From G965276765 sp965276825 (lineage in GTDB: Bacteria > Actinomycetota > Acidimicrobiia > Acidimicrobiales > Palsa-688), in contig OZ255630.1 in the NCBI GenBank assembly GCA_965276825.1, forward strand, positions 620,001 through 684,000: DNA of 64,000 bases, given 5' to 3'. The first letter of the stretch is position 1; each line of letters begins with the position of its first letter. Of this stretch, positions 53,317-62,300 are shown piece after piece. Position numbers and translations under genes: made by a program. The notes under the pieces were generated by a model. The model had not been told where the DNA came from, did no database searches, and saw nothing but the letters and a program-made list of their open reading frames with translations.

Positions 53317-54207
53317 GTGTTCGAGGGCTTCGACGAGTGGCGAAGGGACGTGGGGGGCGGCGTGACCCTCCGGGGTCGCAGCGGCGGCCGGGGACCGGCG
53401 GTGCTGCTGCTGCACGGCCATCCCCGCACCCACACGACGTGGTGGCGGGTCGCGCCCCTCCTGGTCGACGCCGGTTTCCTGGTCGTCTGCCCGGACCTCC
53501 GCGGCTACGGCGGCTCGTCCAAGCCGCCGACCACGCACGACCACGCGCCCTACTCCAAGCGGGCCATGGCCGGCGACGGGATCTCGCTGATGCGCGGGCT
53601 CGGACACGAGACCTTCGCCGTCGTGGGCCACGACCGGGGCAGCTACGTGGCCATGCGCATGGCACTCGACCACCCGCGCTCCGTGCGCGCCCTCGCCGTG
53701 CTCGACAGCATCCCGATCGGCGAGGCCCTCCGCCGGGCCGACGCCCGCTTCGCCGCAGCCTGGTGGCACTGGTTCTTCTTCGCCCAGCCTGACCGCCCCG
53801 AGCGGGCCATCCTGGCCGATCCCCGTGCCTGGTACGGCGGGGACCCGGAGCGGATGGGCGCCGACAACCACGCCGACTACCTGCGGGCGGTCACCGATCC
53901 CGACACCGTCCGCGCCATGCTCGAGGACTACCGGGCCGGTCTCGGCGTCGACCGGGACGCCGACGAGGCCGACCTGACGTCGGGCAGGACGATCACCTGC
54001 CCCCTGCTCGTCGCCTGGTCCGCCCGCGACGACATGGAGTCGCTCTACGGTGACGTGCTGGCCGTGTGGCGGCCGTGGGCCGCCGATCTGCGCGGCGCGA
54101 CCATCGACAGCGGTCATCACATGGCCGAGGAGGCTCCGGGACCGCTCGCCGACGAGCTGGTCGCCTTCCTCGCTCCGCTCGGCCCGGCGGCGCGCCGCCA
54201 GGAGTGA
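53317..54207 (+). CDS. Alpha/beta hydrolase, haloacetate dehalogenase/epoxide hydrolase-like
   Basis: 296 residues. LLLHGHPRTHTTWWRVAPLL (oxyanion loop), DLRGYGGSSKP, YSKRAMAGD and the nucleophile elbow GHDRGSYVA with Asp106 instead of Ser; HWFFFAQPDRPERAIL is the cap motif and SGHHMAEEAP carries the catalytic His. This pattern is that of fluoroacetate dehalogenases, but the position of their second carboxylate-binding Arg (nucleophile plus 4) is Tyr110, so the substrate may differ. Confidence 0.85.
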   Translation: MFEGFDEWRRDVGGGVTLRGRSGGRGPAVLLLHGHPRTHTTWWRVAPLLVDAGFLVVCPDLRGYGGSSKPPTTHDHAPYSKRAMAGDGISLMRGLGHETFAVVGHDRGSYVAMRMALDHPRSVRALAVLDSIPIGEALRRADARFAAAWWHWFFFAQPDRPERAILADPRAWYGGDPERMGADNHADYLRAVTDPDTVRAMLEDYRAGLGVDRDADEADLTSGRTITCPLLVAWSARDDMESLYGDVLAVWRPWAADLRGATIDSGHHMAEEAPGPLADELVAFLAPLGPAARRQE

Positions 54208-54213
54208 CGCGCG

Positions 54214-54219
54214 TAACGT
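54214..54219 (+). promoter_or_regulatory. -10 element (TAACGT) of the PlsC gene
   Basis: TAACGT lies exactly 6 bases before the ATG at 54226. Confidence 0.5.
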
Positions 54220-54225
54220 CGGCCC

Positions 54226-55755
54226 ATGGCGTACTGGATCGTCAAGGTGATCCTGACCCCGATCCTCCGGGTCCTCTACCGCTGGGACGTCGCGGGACGC
54301 GAGCACGTGCCCAGGGTGGGGCCGGTGATCGTCGCGTCCAACCACCAGTCGTTCATCGACTCGATCTTCATCCCCCTGGTCCTGCGCCGCCGGGTCACCT
54401 TCGTAGCCAAGGCCGAGTACTTCGAGAACCCGCGCACGGCGTGGTTCTTCCGTGCCGTCGGCCAGATCCCGATCAAGCGGGGGAGCGGCGACGCCGCCGC
54501 TCGCGCGCTGGACTCGGCCCGCGAGGTCCTCGCCGCCGGACGGGTCCTCGGGATCTACCCGGAGGGGACCCGCTCCGCCGACGGGCGGCTCTACCGGGGT
54601 CGGACCGGCGCGGGCCGCCTGGCCCTCGCCACCGGCGCGTGGGTCGTGCCCGTCGCCCTCGACGGCACCGCCGACATCCAGCCCATCGACGTGACGCGGC
54701 CCAGGATCGGCAAGCGCGTGCGGGTCCGCATCGGCCGACCGATGCGCTTCGACGTGCCCGCCGGCCGGGGCGACGACCCCGCCGTGGCCCGGGAGATCAC
54801 CGACCGGATCATGGTGGCCATCGCCGGTCTCTCCGGCCAGGAGCGGGTCGACCGCTACGCCAACCAGGCGGACCGCGACGCGGCCAAGGCCCGCAGGTCC
54901 GGCGCCGTCGGCCGGGCCGCCTCCCTGCGGGGACCCGCTCGGCCGGTCACTCGGGGGGTGCCCGGTGCGGGGCCGCGTTGGCGGTCGCGGCGATGGCACC
55001 CGGCAGTGAAACCTGACCGTCGTCGGAGTGAAACCCGCGATTCACACCGGCTGTCTAGCGTGAAGCGGATGGCGCTGTTCGTGGTCCGCGTGTGGGTGCC
55101 CGACCGGCCCGGGGCCCTCGGCGCCGTCGCCAGCCGGATCGGCGCCGTGCGCGGCGACCTGGTCGGCATCGACATCCTCGAGCGGGGCGCGGGGCGGGCC
55201 ATCGACGAGCTGGTGGTCGAGCTGCCCGACGAGTCGCTGGTGCCGCTGCTCGTCTCGGAGATCGCCCAGGTCGACGGCGTCGACGTGGAGGACGTGCGCC
55301 CGGTCGTCGAGACCCTCGGCGACCCCCGCCTCGACGCCCTCGAGACGGCCGCCTTCCTCGTCTCCCAGGCGTCGGTGCCCGAGCTGCTCGACGCCATGGC
55401 CAGGCGCTGCGCCCGTGACTTCACCGCCGACTGGTCGGCCGTCGTCGACCTCGAGGCACCGTCCCCGGTGGTGGCCGTCGGCGCGGCGCCGCCCGCGGCG
55501 TGGCTGGGCGCGTTCGTGGCCGGCAGCCGGGTGTCGGTGGCGCCGAGCGCCGGTGACGCCGGTCCCGACGACGTGGCCTGGGCGGAGATGGCCGCCGCCT
55601 CGCTGGTCGTGGTGCTCGGGCGTCGCGGGCGCCCCTTCCGGGCGCGGGAGCGCCGCCAGCTGGCTGCGGTCGCCCGGATCGTCGACCAGCGGTGGGCCGA
55701 CCTGGTCACCAGAGCGGCCCGCCTGTTGCACCCGAGCAGCCTCCTGGACGGCTAG
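54226..55755 (+). CDS. 1-acyl-glycerol-3-phosphate acyltransferase (PlsC-like), open frame continuing into an ACT domain
   Basis: Residues 1-215 are a PlsC acyltransferase: VIVASNHQSFIDSIFIPLVL with the NHxxxxD-type motif, FRAVGQIPIKR, and YPEGTRSADGRLYRG (EGTR). It acylates lysophosphatidate in phospholipid synthesis. No stop follows: after a basic, low-complexity stretch (216-281) the same frame enters the ACT/GAF gene and stops at 55755. Either this is a real fusion, or the PlsC stop has been lost, or a base error hides it. Confidence 0.75.
   Translation: MAYWIVKVILTPILRVLYRWDVAGREHVPRVGPVIVASNHQSFIDSIFIPLVLRRRVTFVAKAEYFENPRTAWFFRAVGQIPIKRGSGDAAARALDSAREVLAAGRVLGIYPEGTRSADGRLYRGRTGAGRLALATGAWVVPVALDGTADIQPIDVTRPRIGKRVRVRIGRPMRFDVPAGRGDDPAVAREITDRIMVAIAGLSGQERVDRYANQADRDAAKARRSGAVGRAASLRGPARPVTRGVPGAGPRWRSRRWHPAVKPDRRRSETRDSHRLSSVKRMALFVVRVWVPDRPGALGAVASRIGAVRGDLVGIDILERGAGRAIDELVVELPDESLVPLLVSEIAQVDGVDVEDVRPVVETLGDPRLDALETAAFLVSQASVPELLDAMARRCARDFTADWSAVVDLEAPSPVVAVGAAPPAAWLGAFVAGSRVSVAPSAGDAGPDDVAWAEMAAASLVVVLGRRGRPFRARERRQLAAVARIVDQRWADLVTRAARLLHPSSLLDG
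55056..55061 (+). promoter_or_regulatory. -10 element (TAGCGT) before the internal ACT start
   Basis: TAGCGT lies 7 bases before the ATG at 55069, the same arrangement as other leaderless genes here, which argues that the ACT protein is made separately. Confidence 0.5.
55069..55755 (+). CDS. ACT-domain protein with C-terminal GAF-like domain (probable separate start)
   Basis: 228 residues from ATG 55069: LFVVRVWVPDRPGALGAVAS followed by LVGIDILERGAGRAIDELVV is an ACT domain (1-80) that binds small ligands such as amino acids. The rest resembles a GAF-like sensory domain (VSQASVPELLDAMARRCARD, RERRQLAAVARIVDQRWADL). A small-ligand regulatory role is inferred. It shares the frame of the PlsC gene, so both the fused and the separate product are possible. 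Confidence 0.65.
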   Translation: MALFVVRVWVPDRPGALGAVASRIGAVRGDLVGIDILERGAGRAIDELVVELPDESLVPLLVSEIAQVDGVDVEDVRPVVETLGDPRLDALETAAFLVSQASVPELLDAMARRCARDFTADWSAVVDLEAPSPVVAVGAAPPAAWLGAFVAGSRVSVAPSAGDAGPDDVAWAEMAAASLVVVLGRRGRPFRARERRQLAAVARIVDQRWADLVTRAARLLHPSSLLDG

Positions 55756-55798
55756 CTCGAGGTGACCCGGCGGCGCTCTTCCCGTCGAAGGCGCGGTG

Positions 55799-55920
55799 GT
55801 TCTGGGGACGACCGGCGTCGGCGCGGCGCGAGGGTTCTGGGGAACGAGCGGCGTCGGCGCGGCGCGAGGGTTCTGGGGAGGACCGGCGTCGGCGCGATGG
55901 TTCTGTGGACGATGTGCGGC
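55799..55920. repeat. 35-36 bp tandem repeat (3 copies plus a partial)
   Basis: Units starting GGTTCTGGGG and containing CGGCGTCGGCGCG begin at 55799, 55834, 55870 and (partial) 55900. The gap 55756-56381 is otherwise without a recognised gene; frames in it are low-complexity. Confidence 0.8.
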
Positions 55921-56381
55921 GGCCAGCGACGGTTCGTGACCGCGGATCCGCCGCTTGCGACGGTCAGCGAAGCGAGCTGTCCTCCGATCCTGCGGCGCCC
56001 CGGTCAGCGCCGATGACCCGGCGCTCCCTCCCCATCGAAGGGGCGAGGACGGGAAGGGAGCAGGCCGGGTCGGAGCCACCGGACCGGGGCGAGGTCCAGC
56101 GACACCAACGATCTACCCCGCCGGCACCGACGAGAAAACGCCACGACTGTCTGGCGCGACGCTCTGCGTGGTTCCGGGGTGGCCCGAATGCCCCGCCGGT
56201 GGGTGGTCGGTGACCGCGCCGACGTTGGCTCCGGCCACTCGAAGTGGTGATCCACACGGCTATGACGTGGCCCCCAGGACTGGCGGCGCTGGTGCACAGC
56301 AAGGATGCCTAGCGGTCCACAGGGCAGGCTCCCTACCGTCGGCAGGGCCGGTGGTGGTCGCCGTCGTCGCCCGTTTGCCCC

Positions 56382-56410
56382 TTGACGGCGCCGACTTCCA
56401 ATGATGTAAT
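56382..56410 (+). promoter_or_regulatory. Sigma-70-type promoter of nrdJ
   Basis: TTGACG (56382-56387) and TGTAAT (56405-56410) are 17 bases apart, close to the housekeeping consensus. Transcription would start near 56417, leaving a leader of about 145 nt. CATCTAGTGG just downstream resembles half of an NrdR box, but the match is weak. Confidence 0.6.
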
Positions 56411-56432
56411 TACACGGCTGCATCTAGTGGTG

Positions 56433-56500
56433 CTTGGCCTCGGGAAGGGTCTTGAACCACCAGCTGTTGTGGTGCCTGGGAGGCCAGACGACCGCACGGC
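56433..56500 (+). promoter_or_regulatory. Structured nrdJ leader, possible cobalamin riboswitch
   Basis: TGGCCTC (56435-56441) pairs with GAGGCCA (56480-56486), enclosing GGGAAGGG and a hairpin ACCAC/GTGGT (56456-56473) with a CAGCTGTT loop. GGGAA and the GCCAGACGACCG segment (from 56483) recall the core and the B12 box of cobalamin riboswitches, which are known upstream of nrdJ in actinobacteria. The element is shorter than standard cobalamin riboswitches, so the call is tentative. Confidence 0.35.
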
Positions 56501-56561
56501 GGCAGGAGTTGCAGGGCGACGCACACGCGGGTCGGACGACCTTCGAGGACAGGAGACAGGC

Positions 56562-59390
56562 ATGGCAATCGCTCCCGAGCGCATCGGCATCGGCATCCGC
56601 CGGATGTTCACCACCGAGGGTCACGACCCCTACGACACCGTGGTGTGGGAACGGCGGGACGCCCGCATCACCCACTGGTCCACGGGCGCGGTCGCCTTCG
56701 AGCAGCTCGGGGTGGAGGTGCCGTCGACCTGGAGCGTCAACGCGACCAACATCCTCGCCCAGAAGTACTTCCGGGGCACCATGGGCACCGACGAGCGCGA
56801 GTGGTCGCTCAAGCAGGTCGTCGACCGGGTCATCGACACCATCACCGCCTGGGGACGCAAGGACGGCTACTTCCTCGACGACGCCGAGGCCTCGGTCTTC
56901 AGCGACGAGCTCAAGTACGCCATCATCCACCAGAAGGCGGCGTTCAACTCCCCGGTCTGGTTCAACATCGGGGTCGAGGGCGTGCCGCAGCAGGGGTCAG
57001 CGTGCTTCATCCTCGCCGTCGAGGACTCGATGGACTCGATCCTCAACTGGTACGCCGAGGAGGGCGTGATCTTCAAGGGTGGGTCCGGCGCCGGGGTCAA
57101 CCTGAGCCGCATCCGCTCCTCCAGGGAGGGGCTCCGCGGCGGGGGCACCGCCTCCGGCCCGGTCAGCTTCATGCGCGGCGCCGATGCATCGGCCGGGACC
57201 ATCAAGAGCGGGGGCAAGACCCGGCGGGCGGCCAAGATGGTCATCCTCAACGTCGACCACCCCGACATCCAGGACTTCATCTGGTGCAAGGCCATCGAGG
57301 AGCGCAAGGCCAGGGCGCTGCGCGACGCCGGGTTCGACATGGATCTCGACGGCAAGGACAGCCACTCGGTCCAGTACCAGAATGCCAACAACTCGGTGCG
57401 GGTCACCGACGAGTTCATGCACGCCGTCATGGACGACACCGACTGGCACCTGCGCTCGGTCACCGACGACTCGATCGTCTCCACGGTGCGGGCTCGCGAC
57501 CTGTTCCGCGAGCTGGCCGAGGCGGCCTGGCAGTGCGCCGACCCGGGCTTGCAGTACGACACGACCATCAACCGCTGGCACACCGCACCCAACACGGGCC
57601 GCATCAATGGCAGCAACCCCTGCTCCGAGTACATGCACGTCGACAACTCGGCGTGCAATCTGGCCAGCCTCAACCTGCTGAGCTTCCTGCGCTCGGACGC
57701 GACCTTCGACGTGGAGGGGTTCCGCTCCACCGTCGAGGTGGTCTTCACCGCCCAGGAGATCATCGTCGGCAACGCCGACTACCCGACGGCCAAGATCGCC
57801 GACAACTCCCGCCGCTTCCGCCAGCTCGGCATCGGCTACGCCAACCTCGGCGCCCTCCTCATGGCCCAGGGACTGCCCTACGACTCCGACGGCGGCCGGG
57901 CCTGGGCGGGGGCCATCACCGCCCTGCTCACCGGCCACGCCTACGCCACCTCGGCGCGCACCGCGGCGAGGATGGGGCCCTTCGCCGGGTTCACCGAGAA
58001 CCGCGAGCCGATGCTCGACGTGCTGCGCATGCACCGCGCCGCAGCCGCCGACATCGACGAGGACCTGGTCCCCCCGGAGCTGCTCTCGGCCGCCCAGGAG
58101 TCCTGGGACGACTGCGTGGAGACCGCCGCGGAGTACGGCGTGCGCAACGCCCAGGCGTCGGTGCTGGCCCCGACCGGCACCATCGGCCTGCTGATGGACT
58201 GCGACACCACCGGAGTCGAGCCCGATCTCGGGCTGGTCAAGATGAAGAAGCTGGTCGGCGGGGGCACCATGTCGATCGTCAACCAGACCGTCCCCCGCGC
58301 CCTCACCGCCCTCGGCTACTCGTCCCAGCAGGTCGCGGACATCGCCACCTACATCGACGAGAACAGGTCGGTGATCGGCGCCCCGCACCTGAGCGGCGAG
58401 CACCTGGCCGTCTTCGCCTGCTCGATGGGCGACAACACCATCCACTACCGCGGCCACCTGCGGATGATGGGCGCGGTCCAGCCCTTTATCTCCGGGGCCA
58501 TCTCCAAGACCGTCAACGTGCCCGAGGAGGTGACCGTCGAGGACATCGAGCAGCTCCACATCGAGGCGTGGGAGCTCGGCATCAAGGCGGTGGCCATCTA
58601 CCGCGACAACTGCAAGGTCGGCCAGCCCCTCTCGACGTCGAAGAAGGGTGACGGCGTGGTCTCCGAGGCCGGCCAGCACGACGCCGAGCTGGCCGGGAAG
58701 GTCGCCGAGCTCGAGCAGGCGCTGGCGCGCCAGACGACGGTCGTGGTCAAGCAGCCGATCCGGGAGCGCATGCCCCGCCGGCGCCGGTCCAACACGTTCG
58801 GGTTCCGGGTGGCCGACTGCGAGGGCTACGTCACCGTCGGGGAGTACGAGGACGGCCGTCCCGGCGAGGTGTTCATCATGGTGGCCAAGCAGGGCTCGAC
58901 CCTCGCCGGCATCATGGACGCCTTCGCCATCTCGGTCAGCCTCGGCCTCCAGCACGGCGTGCCGCTCGCCACCTACGTCAAGAAGTACACCAACATGCGC
59001 TTCGAGCCGGCCGGCATGACCGACGACCCGGACCTGCGGATCGCCCAGTCGCTGGTCGACTACATCTTCCGCCGCCTCGCCGTCGACTACCTCCCGTACA
59101 CCGAGCGTGTCGAGCTCGGGGTGCTGACCTCGGCCGAGCGCACCCAGCAGACGTTGCCTGGTGTCGACGAGGCCGTGACCCCGAACCTGTCACTGGTCGA
59201 CGACCGGCCCTACGACCAAGAGGCGCCGTCGGCCCCGACGGCCGGCGCCACCATCGACGCGACCGCGGCCACCGTGCCGCTCCCGCTCGAGTCCGACGCC
59301 CCCTACTGCTTCCAGTGCGGCGTCCAAATGCAGCGGGCCGGCAGCTGTCACGCCTGCCCCAGCTGCGGGACCACCAGCGGCTGCTCGTAA
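56562..59390 (+). CDS. nrdJ: Adenosylcobalamin-dependent (class II) ribonucleotide reductase
   Basis: 942 residues. It makes deoxyribonucleotides using B12. QQGSACFILAVEDSMDSIL, GGSGAGVNLSRIRSS, NPCSEYMHVDNSACNLASL with the active-site NPCSE (Cys354), VLAPTGTIGLLMDCDTTGVE and a C-terminal zinc-ribbon-like CxxC tail (CFQCG, CHACPSCG) are all present. The ATG is 6 bases after AGGAG. No class I nrdAB is in the window. The SNF2 gene starts 1 base after its stop. Confidence 0.95.
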   Translation: MAIAPERIGIGIRRMFTTEGHDPYDTVVWERRDARITHWSTGAVAFEQLGVEVPSTWSVNATNILAQKYFRGTMGTDEREWSLKQVVDRVIDTITAWGRKDGYFLDDAEASVFSDELKYAIIHQKAAFNSPVWFNIGVEGVPQQGSACFILAVEDSMDSILNWYAEEGVIFKGGSGAGVNLSRIRSSREGLRGGGTASGPVSFMRGADASAGTIKSGGKTRRAAKMVILNVDHPDIQDFIWCKAIEERKARALRDAGFDMDLDGKDSHSVQYQNANNSVRVTDEFMHAVMDDTDWHLRSVTDDSIVSTVRARDLFRELAEAAWQCADPGLQYDTTINRWHTAPNTGRINGSNPCSEYMHVDNSACNLASLNLLSFLRSDATFDVEGFRSTVEVVFTAQEIIVGNADYPTAKIADNSRRFRQLGIGYANLGALLMAQGLPYDSDGGRAWAGAITALLTGHAYATSARTAARMGPFAGFTENREPMLDVLRMHRAAAADIDEDLVPPELLSAAQESWDDCVETAAEYGVRNAQASVLAPTGTIGLLMDCDTTGVEPDLGLVKMKKLVGGGTMSIVNQTVPRALTALGYSSQQVADIATYIDENRSVIGAPHLSGEHLAVFACSMGDNTIHYRGHLRMMGAVQPFISGAISKTVNVPEEVTVEDIEQLHIEAWELGIKAVAIYRDNCKVGQPLSTSKKGDGVVSEAGQHDAELAGKVAELEQALARQTTVVVKQPIRERMPRRRRSNTFGFRVADCEGYVTVGEYEDGRPGEVFIMVAKQGSTLAGIMDAFAISVSLGLQHGVPLATYVKKYTNMRFEPAGMTDDPDLRIAQSLVDYIFRRLAVDYLPYTERVELGVLTSAERTQQTLPGVDEAVTPNLSLVDDRPYDQEAPSAPTAGATIDATAATVPLPLESDAPYCFQCGVQMQRAGSCHACPSCGTTSGCS

Positions 59391-59391
59391 G

Positions 59392-62300
59392 ATGACCCAG
59401 CGCCGGGCGCTGTCGGTCGTCCGCCCCGGCGGGCTGGCCAACGGGGCTGACGTCGACCAGGTGGCGACACGTCGCTCGGTCGGGTCGACCACGTTCTCCC
59501 GAGGGGCCAGCTACGCCGTCAGCGGGGCCGTTGCCAGCGGGGAGTGGGACCACGACGGCGCACGGGTGGCCGGGCAGGTGTGGGGGAGTGGGCGGGAGCC
59601 CTACGCGGCGGTCGTGCAGGTGCATCGGTCGAGGGATGGCCGGGTGACCGGCATCGATGGCCTGTGCACCTGTCCGGTTGCGGTCGACTGCAAGCACGCC
59701 GTGGCCCTGGTGCTCGGCGTGGCCTGCCCTGACCCACCCGGGCACCCGGCTGCACCCCAGCGTCCGGCCGGCGCGGCCCGGGTCGAGCCCGTCCGCGCCC
59801 TCGCCCCGGCGGTCGGCGCCACTCTGAAGGAGCCGCCCGGCGAAGCGATCGGGGCCAGCTGGGAGGTCGCCCTCCGCGAGCTCCTGGGCGGCGGTCGACG
59901 CGGGGAACCAGCCCCGGCCGACATGGGCCTGCAGTTCGAGCTCGTCTTGCCACCGGCCACCCACGTCCGCGCGCAGGCTGCGACCCGCATCCTGCTGCGA
60001 CCGGTCGTCCCCGGCCGGTCCGCCAACTGGGTGCGCTCCGGCGTGTCCTGGAGTCGGCTCCCCTACGCCGCCGGTCCCGACGCGCAGCGTCGAGTCGCCC
60101 TCCTCGCCGAGCTGGTGCAGCTGAGCACTCGGAGGGGTCGATCCGGCATCTACCGCTACGGCGCGCCGGACGTGGTGGCGCTCGACGACATCCCGAGCCG
60201 CCGGCTGTGGGATCTGCTCTCCGAGCTGCGGGCGTCAGGAGTCCCCCTGCTCGACGGCCACGGCCGGACGCCACGGCCCGTCACCCTCAGGTCCGACCTG
60301 GCGACGGTCGCACTGTCAGCCAGCCGCGACGAGGAGGGCCTGGTCCTCGCTCCGATGATCTCGGTGGGCGAGGAGGCGGCCTCGCCGGGCGCGTCACTGC
60401 TGATCGGTCAGCCGGCGCACGGGATCGCGTGGTGGGACCTCCCTCCTGGAGCGCCCGCCAGCGGGGCGCGCCTCTCCCTGGCCGCGCTGCGCGACCCGCT
60501 GAGCGAGTCGGTCCTCGGCCTCCTCCGCGGACCGGCCCTCCGCGTGCCCGCCTCCGACGAGGACCGCTTCGTCACCGACGCCCTGCCGGTGCTGCGCCGC
60601 AGCGTGGTTGTGCGATCGGGCGACGCCACGGTGCAGCTGCCCGAGGAGGAGCCACCGGTGCTGGTGCTGACGGTCGGCGCCGCCGGTGTGCACCGCATCG
60701 CCGTCGACTGGGCGTGGGTCGACCGCAACGGCGGAGGCGAGGACCGCCGCGGCCTGGGCGGGGGCGATTCCGGAGCCGACGGGGGCCGGCCCCGCGAGCC
60801 GGTCGGGGCGGCCAAGCGCGCGGTGGCCGGCGTCGCTGAGCTGTGGGAAGCGACGCCGTTCGGTCCTGCGCTGCGGCCCGCGGCCACGCTCGAGGGGATG
60901 GCGGCCGTCTCCTTCCTCGACGAGTTGGTGCCGCGCCTCGAGGTCGTGCCGGGCCTCGAGGTCGACATCGATCCCGCCGTGATGCGCTACCGGGAAGCCG
61001 TCAGCGACCCCCAGATCGTCCTCTCCGGCGACCCGACCGATGGCGGAGACTGGTTCGACCTGCAGGTCAACGTGACCATCGACGGCGAAGAGGTGCCCTT
61101 CGCCGACCTCTTCGTCGCAGTCGCCGAGAGCCAGACGCACCTGATCCTCCCCTCGGGGACCTACTTTGCCCTCGACACACCGGAGCTGCGGGCCCTCGCC
61201 GAGCTGGTCGCCGAGGCCAGGACCTTGCAGGAGTCGGCCGGCTCGACGGTGCGCGTCGGCCGCTTCCAGGCGGCCCTGTGGGACGAGCTGGCCCAGCTGG
61301 GCGTGCTCGCCGGACGGGCCCGGCAATGGGAGGAGTCGGTGCGGGCGCTGCTCGACGCCGCCGGGCAGACGGAGATCCCGCTCCCGGAGGAGCTGGACGC
61401 CACGCTCCGTCCGTACCAGGTCACCGGGTTCAACTGGTTGGCGTACCTCTACGACCACCGGTTGGGCGGGATCCTGGCCGACGACATGGGCCTCGGCAAG
61501 ACCGTCCAGATCTTGGCGCTCGTGTGCCGGGTCGCCGAGCGCCGCCCTGGCGGCCCCCCGTGGCTCGTCGTCGCCCCGACCAGCGTGGTCGGCAACTGGG
61601 TGGCCGAATGCGAGCGCTTCGCCCCAGGACTGCGGGCGGTGGCGGTCACCGCCACCCAGGCTCGCCGGGCTCACAGCCTCGCCGATCTCGCCGACGGCGC
61701 CGACCTGGTGGTCACCTCCTACAGCCTGTTGCGCCTCGAAGTCGGGCAGTACGAGGAGATCGAGTGGGCCGGCCTGGTCCTCGACGAGGCCCAGTTCGCC
61801 AAGAACCACTCCTCCCACACCTACCGCAGCGTCGCCGCCATCCCCGTCCCCTTCAAGGTGGCCGTCACCGGGACGCCGATGGAGAACCACCTGATGGAGC
61901 TGTGGTCGATGCTGTCGATCACCGCGCCCGGGCTCTTCCCGAGCGCCAAGCGATTCGGGCAGGACTACCGGCTACCGATCGAGCGCCATGGCGACACCGG
62001 CCAGCTCGACCAGCTCCGCCGTCGGATCGCTCCGCTGGTCCTGCGCAGGACCAAGGGACAGGTCGCCGCCGACCTGCCCGCCAAGCAGGAGCAGGTGCTC
62101 GAGCTGGAGCTGGAGCCCAAGCACCGCCGCGCCTACCAGCGCCACCTGCAACGCGAGCGCCAGAAGGTGCTCGGGCTGCTGGCCGACCTGGACGGCAACC
62201 GCTTCGAGATCCTGCGCTCGCTGACCCTGCTCCGCCAGGCCAGCCTGGCCCCCTGGCTGGTCGACCCGTCTGCCACCGCCGTACCGTCGACCAAGCTCGA

